A stretch of 64,000 nt of DNA from Streptomyces sp. JJ66 (GCF_019303495.1 NZ_JAEVFI010000007.1:62001-126000); one strand, 5' to 3'; positions 27,557 to 35,910 are shown, counted from the first letter of the stretch. The notes: a model not told the origin generated them from the sequence alone. Numbers and translations are program-made.

Positions 27557-28927
27557 TCACTCCTCGCCCAGCTCAGCCATGGCCTCGCGCACCCGCTCAT
27601 TGAACCGCCGCACGGCAGGGTTGCCCTCGTGCCGGGACACGGCCCGCTGGAAGTCGTTGACGTAGCGCTGAAAGCGAGAGGACTGAAGCGCGTCCCCGCC
27701 TTCAACCGCCGATCCTGCCGTGGCGACAGCCGCCTCCAGCTCGCCGTCGAGTAATTGGCTCTGGGCTAGCACCATGCGGCAGAACCCAAGAGTCCGCGCG
27801 TACTTCGGGTCGGTCAGCTCGACGGCACGCTCCGCGAACCGGACAGCTTTCCGGCCCTGGTTCAGATCGCGGAAACAGTGGCAGAACTCCCCGACGAGTT
27901 CGGCCTCGTCCATGTACGCCAACCAGTCGGGGTCCTCGGCGGATGCGGCACGTTCGAAGTGGCGTTCGGCCTCATGCATCGCCCGCGTAGCGCCGCTCAC
28001 GTCTCCGGCTGTGGACAGTGCCCGCGCCTCATGGGCGGAGAACAGGGCCATCGCCCGTGGGGTCGAACGCCCCTTGCCACCCTCCACGGACGCGCGGGCC
28101 AGCCGTACGGCACGCGACACCTGGCCCAGATAGTTGGCCTGATGACTCATGTTGGCGAGGATGCGCGCCCCCATCATCCGGTCGTCCACGACCTGGGTCA
28201 GGCGCAGGGTGGCGAGCAGGTAGCGGTCGGCCAGCGCGTGATTCCCGGTGTCGTAAGCCGTCCAGGCAAGCAGTTGCGACATCTCGGCGGCAGCCGTGAA
28301 CAGGGCCTTCCCCACCCGGTCGCTGTAACTGGCGTTCAGGAGCGGCAGGACGTCCTCGCGGAAGTAGTGCCGCAGCGGCCGGTGGCCGTGTCCGCCGCCG
28401 AACCTGAAATCGAGGTGTGTGAACATCTCTGCTGCGGTGCGCAGAGCCGCCACGTCCCGCATAGTGACGCGCTGCGGCACGGTCTTGGGCGCGGTGAGCC
28501 CGTCCGGCCGGGACACGAGCCAGGACAGCACCGCCGAATTGACTTCCCCCTCGGGCAAGAGCAGTTCCCCGCTCGCCCCGTTCTCCGGGCGGAAGCGCGT
28601 CAACCCCTCCATGATGTTCAGTGCCTCAGGTAGCGACGTAGCGTAGCTGGCACCGAACGACGAGATGGGCTCGGCCGGTCCCAGTAAGCCGATATCAGCC
28701 GGGCTGATCCGCCGCTTCAGTTTCTCGCTCAACGCCTCCGCCAGAAACGCTGCCGTCTGGGGTTGGATGCCGTTGCCGTCCAACCACCGCTGCACAGCGA
28801 CGTGCGTCGTCCCGACATGCACGCCCCGGCGGCACGCCACGTCCTGCACGCGTCGCGCCAGTCCCTTGTTCGAGACGCCAGCCTCAGCCATCACGGCGGC
28901 CAGTGCCCGATTCGGTTCCTTGTTCAT
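27557..28927 (-). CDS. HTH/TPR regulatory protein (NsdA-like architecture)
   Basis: 456 residues from the ATG at 28927. The N-terminal helix-turn-helix, NKGLARRVQDVACRRGVHVGTTHVAVQRWLDGNGIQPQ followed by LSEKLKRRISPADIGL, precedes a long TPR-like alpha-helical region (about 130-450) with repeats such as QLLAWTAYDTGNHALADRYLLATLRLTQ. This matches the class of Streptomyces regulators that includes NsdA, a repressor of antibiotic production and sporulation; that functional assignment is only by architecture. It is divergent from the HATPase gene across a region holding a strong inverted repeat. Confidence 0.75.
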   Translation of the reverse strand: MNKEPNRALAAVMAEAGVSNKGLARRVQDVACRRGVHVGTTHVAVQRWLDGNGIQPQTAAFLAEALSEKLKRRISPADIGLLGPAEPISSFGASYATSLPEALNIMEGLTRFRPENGASGELLLPEGEVNSAVLSWLVSRPDGLTAPKTVPQRVTMRDVAALRTAAEMFTHLDFRFGGGHGHRPLRHYFREDVLPLLNASYSDRVGKALFTAAAEMSQLLAWTAYDTGNHALADRYLLATLRLTQVVDDRMMGARILANMSHQANYLGQVSRAVRLARASVEGGKGRSTPRAMALFSAHEARALSTAGDVSGATRAMHEAERHFERAASAEDPDWLAYMDEAELVGEFCHCFRDLNQGRKAVRFAERAVELTDPKYARTLGFCRMVLAQSQLLDGELEAAVATAGSAVEGGDALQSSRFQRYVNDFQRAVSRHEGNPAVRRFNERVREAMAELGEE

Positions 28928-28990
28928 GATCACCCTAAGCGGGTCTCGATGACGCTGTGTGCCCATCGTGACACGCGTAGCCGACGCCCG

Positions 28991-29018
28991 GCAGGGGGTT
29001 CATCAGTGAACCCCCTGC
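28991..29018. promoter_or_regulatory. Inverted repeat between divergent regulatory genes
   Basis: 12-bp perfect arms, GCAGGGGGTTCA (28991-29002) and TGAACCCCCTGC (29007-29018), with a 4-nt centre, and a further copy of TGAACCCCC at 29048-29056. The genes on both sides point away from this site, so it is unlikely to be a terminator; it is a candidate operator for the HTH/TPR protein. Confidence 0.5.
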
Positions 29019-29145
29019 ACATTCCTGCCGGTCCCAGCACGAGCACATGAACCCCCCGGCGAACGCTCCCGGTCACGGCCCGGTCGGCCTTGACTGAGCA
29101 GCACAGAGAGGGAAACCGCCTCGGCGCCGACAGAGAGGACGCGCG

Positions 29146-29691
29146 ATGAAGCCCGCCCATGCCAGAGAACACCCCTTGTCAACAGCCCGGTTGGCCCCCT
29201 GGGAGCCGGTCACCCTGGCCTCCGCCGAACGGTTCCGCTCCATCACGCTGGTAGCGGACTCCACGGACACGGCTCAGGTGGCCCGCCGTACCGGTAGCGA
29301 GGTAGTGCGGGACTGGGCTCTGCCGGTCTGCGCCGATGACGTGGAGCTGTGCGTGTCCGAACTCGTGGGCAACGCCGTGCACCACGCCACCCCGGATGGC
29401 CGGATGACGTCCTTCGGCGAGGTACGCCTTGTCGCCGTCGTCTTCCGCGCCTGGTCCCGCTGGCTGTTCGTGGAGGTGGCCGACCAGGACTCGACGCCGC
29501 CCATGCTGCCCGTGGGAGACCTCCTCGTGCCCGACCTCTCCCGGCTGGAGACCGACGACATGCTTCCCGACCACGGCCGCGGGCTGTTCCTCGTCCAGAG
29601 CCTCGCCAGCGCGGTGTGGTGGTCCCCCCGGGACGAAGGCGGGAAGAGCGTCTTCTGCCGCTTCGACCTGGACGACAAACACCGCACCTGA
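29146..29691 (+). CDS. HATPase_c ATP-binding protein (RsbW/anti-sigma kinase-like)
   Basis: 181 residues. The GHKL ATPase boxes are present: VELCVSELVGNAVHHAT (N-box), VEVADQDSTPP (G1, DxG degenerate to DQD) and GRGLFLVQSLAS (G2). There is no histidine-kinase phosphoacceptor domain, so it belongs to the stand-alone serine-kinase/anti-sigma family abundant in Streptomyces. Partner proteins are not adjacent. Start at the ATG 29146, GAGAGGA upstream. Confidence 0.85.
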   Translation: MKPAHAREHPLSTARLAPWEPVTLASAERFRSITLVADSTDTAQVARRTGSEVVRDWALPVCADDVELCVSELVGNAVHHATPDGRMTSFGEVRLVAVVFRAWSRWLFVEVADQDSTPPMLPVGDLLVPDLSRLETDDMLPDHGRGLFLVQSLASAVWWSPRDEGGKSVFCRFDLDDKHRT

Positions 29692-29956
29692 GACCGCAGA
29701 GTCCCGGGCCGGGCCTCCCCCTTGCACCCTGACGGGCAACCGGGGTGGCCCGGTGGGAAGGCCCGCCGCATTGATGCTGATGACACGGGGCGGCGGGCAT
29801 GTCTCACGCCACGGGACCTACCGCTGCCACGCCTCGGCGCCGTGAGTCTGACGCTGCCGTGAAGCTAGGGTGGCAGCACCGGGTTTCGTCCCCCGAGCAG
29901 CGCACGCGCAGGGGGCGAATCCGCACGTTGAAGCCGCCTCTGCTGGGGAGACGAGG

Positions 29957-30232
29957 ATGACCGCGGTCGCGCTCTTTGCCCTGTGGGGTGTGTTTCTCTC
30001 CCTGGCCGTGCTGTCCCGCGCTGGACGTCGTGACGGCCTCACGCCAGTCCAGCGCTGGATCGTTGCCCACCGGCTGGCCTACAGCGCGGGGTTCGGCTGT
30101 GTGGTCGGGGCAGGTGTGGCCGTGGCCGCCGCTAACCCCTGGTTCGCGTTCACCGGGCTCATCGCGGCGGTGGGAAGCTGGGCTGCCCTGCCCCACGCCG
30201 AAGCACGCCTGCGCCGCCGCTCCACCATGTGA
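29957..30232 (+). CDS. Small two-to-three-helix membrane protein
   Basis: 91 residues from the ATG at 29957, preceded by GGGGAGACGAGG. Hydrophobic helices VALFALWGVFLSLAVLSRAG, AYSAGFGCVVGAGVAVAAA and WFAFTGLIAAVGSWAAL, with basic linkers and an Arg-rich C-terminus. No recognised family. Downstream hairpin suggests it is a real transcription unit. Confidence 0.55.
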   Translation: MTAVALFALWGVFLSLAVLSRAGRRDGLTPVQRWIVAHRLAYSAGFGCVVGAGVAVAAANPWFAFTGLIAAVGSWAALPHAEARLRRRSTM

Positions 30233-30287
30233 GGGTAAGCAAGCGGCCCGCGTCCTGCTCGCGCCACGGTGAAGCGGAGCTTCCACA

Positions 30288-30320
30288 CCAGTCGGCGCCG
30301 GCCACCTGCGGGCCGACTGG
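30288..30320 (+). terminator. Candidate terminator after the small membrane gene
   Basis: 9-bp perfect stem CCAGTCGGC (30288-30296) with 30312-30320, 15-nt loop, 55 nt after the stop. Confidence 0.45.
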
Positions 30321-30466
30321 AAGTAGGTGCTCCCGTCAGGAACGTGCCCGCGACTGAAACCGTACGGTCGGCACGGCGTGATGCCAGGCGGTGCGCTCGG
30401 CCCTCAAAACGGGCGGGCGATCTCGGAGAACGGTACGAAGTCCACGCCGGTCAGTCCTTCGGGACG

Positions 30467-30880
30467 TTAGAGCGATGGGGGCCGGATTTCGCAAGAGACG
30501 CCAGGCAGGTCGTCGAATGCCGCCTTGCCGTCCGTAGTCACGACCGTGCGGGCGGTTGCCGCAGCCGTCGCGGCGATGATGAGATCGTGCGCCCCTCGCG
30601 GCTTCCCTTCCCGCCGAACGTAGGCCATCAGGCGTGCGTGCACCACTGCGACGTCGGCGGTGTAGTCCTCTACGGGGATGAGCGCGCGGATTCCGTCGAC
30701 GAACGCCTGCCGCCGCGCGCGTCGCCCGCCATCCGTGAGTTCGACCCCGTGCTGCAACTCCGCGAGGGTGACGGCAGCGATGGTCACGTCGTCCTCGTCG
30801 TCTAGCAGGTGGGCCACATCGGCCGGGTTGCGGTCGGCCCGTACGAGGACACCGGTGTCGAGAATCAGGCGTCGGGCCAC
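30467..30880 (-). CDS. vapC: PIN-domain ribonuclease toxin (VapC-type)
   Basis: 137 residues. PIN catalytic acids: LILDTGVLV (Asp8), TLAELQHGVEL (Glu about 41), and GAHDLIIAATA (Asp about 98), with the closing VVTTDGKAAFDDLPGV (Asp about 116). The set is complete for an Mg-dependent single-strand RNase. It overlaps the antitoxin gene by 16 nt, the usual toxin-antitoxin layout with the antitoxin first. Confidence 0.9.
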   Translation of the reverse strand: MARRLILDTGVLVRADRNPADVAHLLDDEDDVTIAAVTLAELQHGVELTDGGRRARRQAFVDGIRALIPVEDYTADVAVVHARLMAYVRREGKPRGAHDLIIAATAAATARTVVTTDGKAAFDDLPGVSCEIRPPSL

Positions 30881-31119
30881 GTGCCGCTCAGTTCGTCAGT
30901 GAGGTGATCGCGTGCCGCCGCCACGTCCGCCGCGAAATCGTCATCCACCGGGGTTCCCCTCAGGAACTCCTTGATGGCGGCTCCGTTGCCCGCTGCGGCT
31001 GGCGACAATGTCGCCAGGCGTCGCCCTCCTCGCGTGATGATGATGGTCTCGCCGTGCTCGGCATGGTCGAGCACGGCCGCGAAATTGCGCGACACTTCCG
31101 TCGCCGTCATGACCCGCAT
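30865..31119 (-). CDS. vapB: Phd/YefM-type antitoxin of the PIN toxin
   Basis: 84 residues from the ATG at 31119. The N-terminal Phd DNA-binding fold is MTATEVSRNFAAVLDHAEHGETIIITRGGRRLATLSPA, followed by an acidic, flexible C-terminal half (DDDFAADVAAARDHLTDEL) that would clamp the toxin. A start at 31110 (MTATEV) is also possible. The palindrome GAATCAGA-GTA-TCTGATTC directly upstream is a good candidate for autoregulation. Confidence 0.87.
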   Translation of the reverse strand: MRVMTATEVSRNFAAVLDHAEHGETIIITRGGRRLATLSPAAAGNGAAIKEFLRGTPVDDDFAADVAAARDHLTDELSGTWPDA

Positions 31120-31120
31120 G

Positions 31121-31139
31121 GAATCAGAGTATCTGATTC
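31121..31139. promoter_or_regulatory. Candidate VapBC autoregulatory operator
   Basis: 8-bp perfect arms GAATCAGA (31121-31128) and TCTGATTC (31132-31139) around GTA, beginning 2 nt before the antitoxin ATG. The minus strand reads GATACT across the centre, a possible -10 box of a leaderless transcript, so binding would occlude the promoter. Confidence 0.55.
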
Positions 31140-31433
31140 TGTATCTCGCTGCTCCGGGTTCCGGGACGCTGGCTCCCACCCGCGCGGCGGGTGCCTCTCG
31201 GGGCGGCCACAGCGGATAGGGTGCTGGGCGCACTGCACGGAGTGCCGCACGGAAGGGGTTCACGGCGCGCGTGAGGAGCGGGCGCGGGCCGGGAGCTGGC
31301 GGCGGTCAGGGCGCGGCGGTGGCCGACGCTGACGGCATGGGCACCGCAGGCGTAGGCGCGGACACCATCGCGAAACGCATCAGCGAATTCGTCCGCACAC
31401 ATCAGAAGGCTCACACGTAAGGAAGAAACAGGC
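31140..31433. other. Intergenic stretch, no gene seen
   Basis: About 300 nt between the divergent vapBC operon and the 99-aa gene. Apart from the vapBC operator at its left edge and an SD-like AAGGAAG at its right edge, I see no structured element. Confidence 0.5.
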
Positions 31434-31733
31434 ATGGCACGCGCGTGGGATTTCGCTCTCATCCTCGACCGCACCCTCGAACGACACGAGCTGACAGCCT
31501 TCGACGAGTACGGAGAAGATCTGGGCGACCCCGCAAACGGATCTCTCACCCCGACTTCCAGCGGTCCCAACCCGTCCCAGGTCTACTGTCTCACCCCCGG
31601 CGCTTCCCTGCTCGACGCCGTCACCACCGCCGCAGCGGCCATCCGGAAGCACACGGGAGCTCGCGCCGTGCGGATCGAGGTCGATGAGGAGCACCGGGAG
31701 TCTCTGGACGGCCTTGCCCGCGTCACCGCGTGA
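31434..31733 (+). CDS. Hypothetical protein
   Basis: 99 residues, with AAGGAAG before the ATG. Begins MARAWDFALILDRTLERHELTAF, then DLGDPANGSLTPTSSGPNPSQVYCLTPG and a helical C-terminus (LLDAVTTAAAAIRKHTGARAVRIEVDEE). Soluble; no domain recognised. It lies alone between vapBC and the MFS gene. Confidence 0.6.
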   Translation: MARAWDFALILDRTLERHELTAFDEYGEDLGDPANGSLTPTSSGPNPSQVYCLTPGASLLDAVTTAAAAIRKHTGARAVRIEVDEEHRESLDGLARVTA

Positions 31734-31846
31734 CCTCCGCGCCGACGGAGCACTCACCATGTCTGCGTCCAGCGTGGCGGGTGGAAGCAGGCGCCCCGAC
31801 GACGAGGCGGCAGCCGCCGAGCCGAGCGGTGGCCCAGAGGTGTGAT

Positions 31847-31874
31847 CGGGAGGGCCGTGACGCTGGCCCTCCCG
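31847..31874. terminator. Bidirectional terminator
   Basis: 10-bp perfect stem CGGGAGGGCC (31847-31856) with 31865-31874, 8-nt loop, between the convergent 99-aa gene and the MFS gene. Confidence 0.65.
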
Positions 31875-31932
31875 CGTGGCCGGATCTCGGTGGAGGGAGA
31901 CGGGGCCGTTCGTCCAGCCATCCCACAGACGA

Positions 31933-33387
31933 TCACGCGCCGCCAGCGGGGGGTGCCGCTTTGCGGGGCAGGGCGAGGACGATCAGCACCGCGCAGGCGG
32001 CCAGGATGGCGGCACCGGTGCGGAAGGCGAGCGCGTAGCCGGGGGCGAGCCCTTCGGGGGTGTCCCCGGTGATGTGAGCGGCGGCGACCGTGGAGAGCGC
32101 CGCGAGTCCCAGCGAACCGCCCATCGTCCGCGCGGTGTTGACCAGCCCGGAGACGATTCCGGCGTCCTGCGGTTGCGCCCCGGCGGTGGCGACGGACGCC
32201 AGCGGTGTCGCCGACAGCCCGGCGCCCAGCATCATCAGCAGCCCCGGGCCGAGCATGGTACCCAGGTACGTGCCGTCCGCATGCAGCGCGCTCTGCCACA
32301 GGTAGCCGAGCGCCGCGATCAGCACGCCCGACAGCGCGACGTTGCGGGCCCCCGCCCATACCATCAGCCGTGGCGCCAGCTTGGACGCGGCGACGATCAT
32401 CAGCGAGTGCGGCAGGAACCCGAGCCCGGCCTCCAGTGGCGTGAACCCGAGCACGTTCTGCATGTACAGCGACATGAAGTACCAGGAGCAGAACATCGCC
32501 GCCCCGCAGGCGAACATCGCGGTGTTCCCCGCCGCGACGGTCGGCACGCGCAGCAGCCGCAGCGGCATCAGCGGCGCCCGGGTGCGTGCCTCGACCCCGG
32601 CGAACACCCCCAGCAGCGCCAGCCCGGCCACCAGCGGCACGAGCGCGGCGGGCGCCGTCCAGCCCGCTGACTCCGTCTGCACGATGCCGTAGGCGAGCGT
32701 GGCCAGGCCGCCGGTGACGAGCACCGCGCCGGGCACGTCCAGCCGGCGCCGCTCCCCCGCCCGGCTCTCCACCAGCCACACCGACGCCGCGACGAGGACC
32801 ACCGCGCCCACGGGGACGTTCACCAGCAGCACCCAGCGCCAGTTCAGCGCGTCGGTCAGGACGCCGCCGATGAGCGCGCCCGCCGCGCCGCCGCCCGCGC
32901 CGACCGCCGTCCAGGTGCCGATGGCGCGGTTGCGGGCTGGTCCCTCGGCGACGGAGACCGTCAGCAGGGTCAGGGTCGAGGGTGAGAGCACCGCCGCCCC
33001 GACGCCCTGCGCGGCGCGTGCCGCCAGCAACTGCCAGGGTTCCTGCGCGAGTCCGCCCGCGAGGCTGGCGACGGTGAAGACCGCGAGCCCGGTGAGGAAG
33101 ACCCGTTTGCGCCCGAACAGGTCGCCCGCCCGGCCGCCGAGCAGCATGAACCCGGCGAAGGTGATGGTGTAGGCGTTGACGACCCACTGGAGCCCGGTGG
33201 CGCTCATCCCGAGGTCCGCGCGGATCGCGGGCAGCGCGACGTTCACCACGGAGACGTCGAGCACGACGAGGAACTGTCCGGCGCAGGCGGCGAACACCAC
33301 GGCCCACAGCGGCGGGTTCCGGCGCCGGGTAACGGGTATTCGAGCCTTCTCCGCGTCCCGCGCCGTGTCCTTGGCCATGGCGTTCAT
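31933..33387 (-). CDS. MFS drug exporter (DHA2/EmrB-QacA type, 14 helices)
   Basis: 484 residues from the ATG at 33387 (an ATG nine bases further in, at 33378, is also possible). N-terminal VFAACAGQFLVVLDVSVVNVALPAIRADLGMSATGLQWVVNAYTITFAGFMLLGGRAGDLFGRKR contains the DHA2 motif D1 (LDVSVVNVALP) and the MFS motif A (GGRAGDLFGRKR). WRWVLLVNVPVGA is motif C-like. About 14 hydrophobic segments. Substrate unknown. It has no adjacent regulator; a 14-bp inverted repeat lies 25-69 nt upstream of the start. Confidence 0.9.
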   Translation of the reverse strand: MNAMAKDTARDAEKARIPVTRRRNPPLWAVVFAACAGQFLVVLDVSVVNVALPAIRADLGMSATGLQWVVNAYTITFAGFMLLGGRAGDLFGRKRVFLTGLAVFTVASLAGGLAQEPWQLLAARAAQGVGAAVLSPSTLTLLTVSVAEGPARNRAIGTWTAVGAGGGAAGALIGGVLTDALNWRWVLLVNVPVGAVVLVAASVWLVESRAGERRRLDVPGAVLVTGGLATLAYGIVQTESAGWTAPAALVPLVAGLALLGVFAGVEARTRAPLMPLRLLRVPTVAAGNTAMFACGAAMFCSWYFMSLYMQNVLGFTPLEAGLGFLPHSLMIVAASKLAPRLMVWAGARNVALSGVLIAALGYLWQSALHADGTYLGTMLGPGLLMMLGAGLSATPLASVATAGAQPQDAGIVSGLVNTARTMGGSLGLAALSTVAAAHITGDTPEGLAPGYALAFRTGAAILAACAVLIVLALPRKAAPPAGGA

Positions 33388-33411
33388 GCTAAAGGCGGGC
33401 GGGCACGGCCT

Positions 33412-33456
33412 CCCCCGGCGGTACCACGCGCAGCTACGGCGCGGTACCGCCGGGGG
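33412..33456 (-). terminator. Terminator of the hydrogenase structural operon
   Basis: Perfect 14-bp stem CCCCCGGCGGTACC (33412-33425) with 33443-33456, 17-nt loop, in the gap between the last gene of the hydrogenase arm (ends 33600) and the MFS start (33387). It could alternatively be an operator for the exporter. Confidence 0.6.
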
Positions 33457-33599
33457 CCGGGGCGGGTGCGGGCGGCGTATCCGGCCGCCCGCACCCAGGT
33501 CCCGCGCTGATGTCGCCGATCCTCGCACGGGGCGGGCCGGACGTCGATGGGCCGTCAGGTCATGCCCGCCGTCCGGCCCGTGCCGGGCGGGCGGGCGGC

Positions 33600-33731
33600 T
33601 CACATGCGCTTGATCTTGGCGTAGCGCATCGCTTCCGGCGCCTCGGAGGCGATGACGGCCACCGCCGCCAGGACCAGGGCACCCACGGCGATACGGACGA
33701 CCGTCGCCGGGATGAAGATGCCGTTCCTCAT
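33600..33731 (-). CDS. 43-aa single-pass membrane peptide (DUF6893-like), end of the hydrogenase operon
   Basis: 43 residues beginning MRNGIFIPATVVRIAVGALV, with one transmembrane helix (about 5-28) and a basic tail ending MRYAKIKRM. It resembles the small DUF6893 proteins of Streptomyces. The ATG overlaps the stop of the protease gene by 4 nt (ATGA), so it is translated as the last cistron of the hydrogenase operon. A tiny membrane peptide at this position might anchor or regulate the complex at the membrane; that is inference. Confidence 0.7.
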   Translation of the reverse strand: MRNGIFIPATVVRIAVGALVLAAVAVIASEAPEAMRYAKIKRM

Positions 33732-34609
33732 CGCGGACTCACCTCCTCCCCCGGCTCGGCCTGCGACTGGGACACCTGCGGCTGGGACAGCAGCTCGGTC
33801 ACCAGCGAGGTGACGAGCCGGACGGCCTCGGTCACCGCCTGCTGGACGGGCTCGCTCAGCCCCACGCTGACGTCGGGCTCTTCGCCGGTCATGCGCACCA
33901 GCGGTTCGCAGCCGACGACCAGCACGCGCGGCAGCGGCCCCTCGCCCAGGCGGCGGGCGAGCGCCAGCACCTTGACCGGGTCCATGGCGTGCGCCTCGGG
34001 GGCGACGTCGTCGAAGGAGTCGACGGGTGGCTCGATGACGCTCAGCGTGCCGGGCCGCTCGCCGCGCGGTGCGGCGTCCACGAACAGCGCGGCCGCGTAG
34101 CCCTCGGTGAGCCGGTAGGCGAGGTCCATACCGCGGATGCCGAAGTCGGCGACATGCACCTCGGGCGGCAGGGCCGTCTCGCGCAGGGCGGTGGCGACGG
34201 CGGGGCCGAAGCCGTCGTCGCCCAGGAAGACGTTGCCGATGCCCGCGACCAGCACGCGCGGCGTGCGCACCGCTTTCGTGCCCCCGGCGGGCGCGGCGGG
34301 TTCGACCTCTTCGGGGGTGAAGAAGAACCGGTGGCCGATCTGGGCGGCGGCGGCGAAGTCGCGGCCCGGGTCGCCGTCGAGGATGACGGCGAGGTGCACC
34401 CTGCCCTCGAAGTCCTCCTCGACGGCGACGACTTCGGCGGTGCGGCCGGTGAGCGCCAGGTCCAGGATGTCGGCGCCGGGCAGGGGCCGCAGCCGCACCC
34501 GGCTGCCCCGGCCGAGGGCCACGCCGTCCACGAGCACGGTGCGGGCGGGGTCAGGCGCGTTGTCGGGGGCCGTGTCGGGCGTGTCGGGCGTCTCCCAGGG
34601 GGCACTCAC
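33728..34609 (-). CDS. Hydrogenase maturation protease with an extra N-terminal domain
   Basis: 293 residues from a GTG overlapping the upstream stop (GTGA). The C-terminal ~170 residues are a HybD/HycI endopeptidase: VLVAGIGNVFLGDDGFG (from about 119, with the metal-sensing Asp131/132 region), VADFGIRGMDLAYRL, and HAMDPVKVLALARRLG with the third nickel-sensing His. It removes the C-terminal extension of the large subunit after nickel insertion. The N-terminal ~105 residues (VLVDGVALGRGSRVRLRP...AVILDGDPGRDFAAAAQIGHRFFFTPEEVEP) are a beta-rich, SH3-like extra domain absent from classical HybD. Confidence 0.9.
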   Translation of the reverse strand: MSAPWETPDTPDTAPDNAPDPARTVLVDGVALGRGSRVRLRPLPGADILDLALTGRTAEVVAVEEDFEGRVHLAVILDGDPGRDFAAAAQIGHRFFFTPEEVEPAAPAGGTKAVRTPRVLVAGIGNVFLGDDGFGPAVATALRETALPPEVHVADFGIRGMDLAYRLTEGYAAALFVDAAPRGERPGTLSVIEPPVDSFDDVAPEAHAMDPVKVLALARRLGEGPLPRVLVVGCEPLVRMTGEEPDVSVGLSEPVQQAVTEAVRLVTSLVTELLSQPQVSQSQAEPGEEVSPR

Positions 34610-35844
34610 GCGTCCTCCAGCGGGGCGGTCGGGGCGAGGGGGCGGAACTCGCGGATGGTGCCGTGCAGCGCGGCCAGTTCGGCGGGGCTGAGCCGGGCGC
34701 AGCGGTCGAGGATTTCGCGGGCGCGCGGGTCGCAGGCGCGGGCCTCGGCCTGCTCCTCCTCGGTCAGGGAGAGCACACTGAGCACGAGGAGCTGGTCGAT
34801 CTCGCCGCCGTCGAACAGGTCGCCGGGGCTTTCGGGGGCGACGGCCGGGAAGTCGTACAGCGTCACCGGGGAGCTGAGCACGGTGTGCGCGCCCGCGGTG
34901 CCGTCCCGGCGGCCAGCGCCGAGCCCGCCCGGGCCGCCGTCCACGAGGACGGGCCACACCCCTTCGTTGCGGCACGCGGCGGCGGCGTCGGCCAGGCGGG
35001 CCGGGGGCTCCAGCAGGGAGACGAACCGCGCGGTGGCGCAGTGCAGCACGGTGTGCGTGGAGACGAACGCGTAGCGCGCGGCCCGTTCCCGCGCGTCGCG
35101 GGCGGCCGGGTCGGGCGCGGGGCAGTCGGTGGTGTTGGCGACGTGCACGGCGAGCCGGTACACGCCACCTGCGACCGGCTCCGCGCTCAGCCGTACGGTG
35201 CCGGTGAGGCGCTGCCAGGTGCGCTGGAGGGTGGCGGCGTGGGTGCCGTCCGGCGCGTGCAGCGGCTCGCGGTCGGTGCCGGGTGCCACCGTCAGCGGCA
35301 CCTCGCGGGCGCCCTCGGGTAGCGCGCGCAGCTCGGCGAGCGTCAGCGGGAGGGTGAACTCCCGCTCGGTGGCCTCCTGCCAGGCGAGGTACCGCTCGCC
35401 GCCCACGGTCACCGCGTCCACCGGCTCCGGGCCGCCGGGACCTTCGCGCAGCACGGTGCGGTCCACGACGTGCAGGAACCGCACCCGGACGGTGACCTCG
35501 ACGCCGTCGGTGCCCCCCGTGCGCTCGGTGCCGCACGTGTGCTGGGTCCCGCCCGTGCGCTGGGTCCCGCCCGTGCGCTGGGTCCCGCTGCCGTCCGGGC
35601 CGCTGGTGCCGCCTGGGCCGCCGGTGCCCGGGACGCCGGTGCCGCCCGGGACGCCGGTGTCGAGCAGCACCTCGGTGTGGGAGGCGGCGCGTTCGCCGAG
35701 CGGCTGGGCGCACGCGGGCGGGAAGACGCCGCCGAAGGTCCAGCGCTTGGTGTTCTTCAGTGCCGACCTGCGGTAGGGCCACAGCAGGTAGCCCTCGTAG
35801 AGGCAGGTGCGCACGATCTTCTCGACGGCCTCGGCGGCGTCCAT
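34606..35844 (-). CDS. Hydrogenase-cluster protein of unknown function with internal repeats
   Basis: 412 residues, ATG at 35844 with GGAG 6 nt upstream. N-terminus: MDAAEAVEKIVRTCLYEGY (1-19), LLWPYRRSALKNTKRWTFGG. Residues ~70-115 are a low-complexity insert of Gly/Thr/Pro/Arg repeats (TQRTGG units), then a beta-rich middle, VRVRFLHVVDRTV and LAVHVANTTDCPAPD, and a C-terminal helical end, QLLVLSVLSLTEEEQAEARACDPRAREILDRCARL. No known domain or cofactor motif. It is placed between DUF6084 and the protease, which supports a role tied to maturation or to the hydrogenase complex itself; the biochemical function is unknown. Confidence 0.8.
   Translation of the reverse strand: MDAAEAVEKIVRTCLYEGYLLWPYRRSALKNTKRWTFGGVFPPACAQPLGERAASHTEVLLDTGVPGGTGVPGTGGPGGTSGPDGSGTQRTGGTQRTGGTQHTCGTERTGGTDGVEVTVRVRFLHVVDRTVLREGPGGPEPVDAVTVGGERYLAWQEATEREFTLPLTLAELRALPEGAREVPLTVAPGTDREPLHAPDGTHAATLQRTWQRLTGTVRLSAEPVAGGVYRLAVHVANTTDCPAPDPAARDARERAARYAFVSTHTVLHCATARFVSLLEPPARLADAAAACRNEGVWPVLVDGGPGGLGAGRRDGTAGAHTVLSSPVTLYDFPAVAPESPGDLFDGGEIDQLLVLSVLSLTEEEQAEARACDPRAREILDRCARLSPAELAALHGTIREFRPLAPTAPLEDA
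35536..35589. repeat. 18-bp tandem repeat inside the 412-aa hydrogenase gene
   Basis: Three near-identical 18-bp units (first CGTGTGCTGGGTCCCGCC, the next two CGTGCGCTGGGTCCCGC plus one base), encoding TQRTGG-type hexapeptides in the minus-strand gene. Flanked by degenerate Gly/Pro repeats to about 35680. Confidence 0.8.
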
Positions 35845-35910
35845 GGCACTCCGGGTGGTTCGGGCGTGGGGCGGGCGGGATGCGGGCGGGATGTGGCGGG
35901 CGGTCGGGGC

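Noticed and set aside
30269..30805. Plus-strand frame antisense to the PIN toxin
   Set aside because: No motif; the minus-strand PIN domain is complete.
33564..33597. GC-rich hairpin after the 43-aa gene
   Set aside because: Only 7 bp pair before mismatches; the 14-bp hairpin at 33412-33456 is a better terminator.
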